Below, piece by piece: positions 63,397-64,000 of a stretch of 64,000 bases of DNA. The notes beneath the pieces were generated by a model, which ran no database searches, was not told the origin of the DNA, and saw only the letters and a program-made list of their open reading frames with translations. Numbering within the stretch: the first letter of the stretch is position 1; the number at the start of each line of letters is the position of its first letter. Source of the stretch: an uncultured Prevotellaceae bacterium (GTDB lineage: Bacteria; Bacteroidota; Bacteroidia; Bacteroidales; Bacteroidaceae); assembly GCA_902767775.1 (NCBI GenBank), contig CACXIP010000016.1, forward strand, positions 1 through 64,000. Direction: 5' to 3'. The position numbers and the translations under genes were made by a program.

Positions 63397-64000
63397 CTGA
63401 CTGATACCAAGCGATGAAGCGCTGGATGCCCTCGTGAAGGCGGACCTCAGGTTTATAACCTATTTCTGTCTCCAGTCGGGTGGTGTCGGCATTGGTCATG
63501 TAAACATCACCAGGCTGCATGGGCTTCATGATTTTGATTGCCTCAGTACCCAATGCTTGCTCTATCTCGCTGATGAAATCCATCAGGCGGACGGGGTTGG
63601 AGCAGCCAATGTTGTATACCCTAAACGGTACCTCATTGTCGCAACGCTCTGCCACAGGGGGCTTGTCGAGACAAAGGATAGAACCTGCTGCGATGTCGTC
63701 AATATAGGTGAAGTCACGTATCATGTCACCGTTGTTGAACACGTTGATGGGCTTGCCCTGGGAGATGGCACTGGCAAAAAGCATGGGTGCCATATCGGGA
63801 CGTCCCCATGGTCCATAGACGGTGAAGTAGCGCAGTCCGGTGGCGGGAATGCCGTAGAGTTTGCTGTAACTGTGCGCCATCAGTTCATTGGACTTCTTGC
63901 TCGCAGCATAGAGGCTCACCGGGGCATCCACCTTGTCTTCCTCTGAGAATGGTGCTTTGGAGTTGAGACCATAGACCGAACTCGATGAGGCGAAGAGCAG
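63377..64000 (-). CDS. NAD-dependent epimerase (UDP-glucuronate 4-epimerase-like), N-terminus outside the window
   Basis: 208 codons remain, read from the right edge. The SDR core has LLFASSSSVYG, YAASKKSNELMAHSYSKLYG (catalytic Tyr and Lys), ATGLRYFTVYGPWGRPDMAP and RDFTYIDDIAAG. The missing N-terminus would hold the NAD-binding GxxGxxG. The sequence is most like UDP-glucuronate 4-epimerases of surface-polysaccharide synthesis, making UDP-galacturonate; relatives acting on other UDP-sugars cannot be excluded. It converges on the TIR gene. Confidence 0.88.
   Translation of the reverse strand: MLFASSSSVYGLNSKAPFSEEDKVDAPVSLYAASKKSNELMAHSYSKLYGIPATGLRYFTVYGPWGRPDMAPMLFASAISQGKPINVFNNGDMIRDFTYIDDIAAGSILCLDKPPVAERCDNEVPFRVYNIGCSNPVRLMDFISEIEQALGTEAIKIMKPMQPGDVYMTNADTTRLETEIGYKPEVRLHEGIQRFIAWYQSEKNPLC

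Noticed and set aside
1-64000. CRISPR array, insertion sequence, integrase or rRNA
   Set aside because: No regular spaced repeats, transposase or integrase motifs, or rRNA sequence were seen.

Overview
The window comes from a member of the Bacteroidales, most likely Prevotellaceae (Prevotella in the broad sense). The evidence is a SusC/SusD pair inside a glycan-utilisation locus, an ECF sigma/anti-sigma pair, a BlaI plus M56-TonB pair, promoters of the Bacteroidales type (TAnnTTTG, often with TTTG 19-20 bases upstream), weak or absent Shine-Dalgarno sites, and secreted proteins ending in short 'SGQKV...GVYVI' tails. No rRNA, CRISPR array, insertion sequence or complete prophage was seen. One tRNA (Phe) is present.

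Layout. 1-1501 (minus): ECF sigma factor, membrane anti-sigma factor and a truncated secreted protein. 1847-6249 (plus): subtilisin-like secreted protease, PAP2 phosphatase, a small membrane protein and a YbjQ-type protein. 6390-9421 (minus): two unrecognised proteins, a 46-bp repeat pair and a WYL regulator. 8468-16079 (minus) and 16586-32969 (plus) are the two arms of a polysaccharide utilisation locus. The minus arm runs GH2, GH106, a secreted protein, WYL. The plus arm runs GH28, SusC, SusD, GDPD, GH92, a histidine-phosphatase/GH92 fusion, GH89 and an HGSNAT-like acetyltransferase. A candidate small RNA with its own promoter and terminator lies between the arms. 32973-38205: a spanin-like lipoprotein, blaI with a tandem operator, a broken blaR1-like M56-TonB gene, an AT-rich acyltransferase, an L,D-transpeptidase and tRNA-Phe. 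39291-44090 (minus): sppA-lpxK-PNP-thiL housekeeping operon. 44375-45688: a second GH28.

45777-63300 (plus) is the most unusual region: eight closely packed same-strand genes. They encode a four-TM protein, a GTPase with one TM and an extracytoplasmic helical domain, a SEDS (RodA/FtsW)-like polytopic protein carrying a ~360-residue extracytoplasmic insertion, two related soluble P-loop proteins, a TM-anchored protein that may resemble GTPase-associated (GAP1-like) proteins, a penicillin-binding-protein-like transpeptidase with SxxK and KTG motifs, and a zinc-ribbon/TIR/NACHT-like/TPR protein. My reading (inference) is a nucleotide-controlled, membrane-spanning peptidoglycan-synthase-like machine coupled to a TIR effector, that is, a candidate envelope-surveillance or immune system. 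The last gene (63377-64000, minus, incomplete) is a nucleotide-sugar epimerase.

The PUL combines pectin-type activities (GH28, GH106, GH2) with an N-glycan or phosphomannan-like set (two GH92, phosphatase, phosphodiesterase, GH89, acetyltransferase), so its substrate may be a complex, possibly phosphorylated, glycoconjugate.
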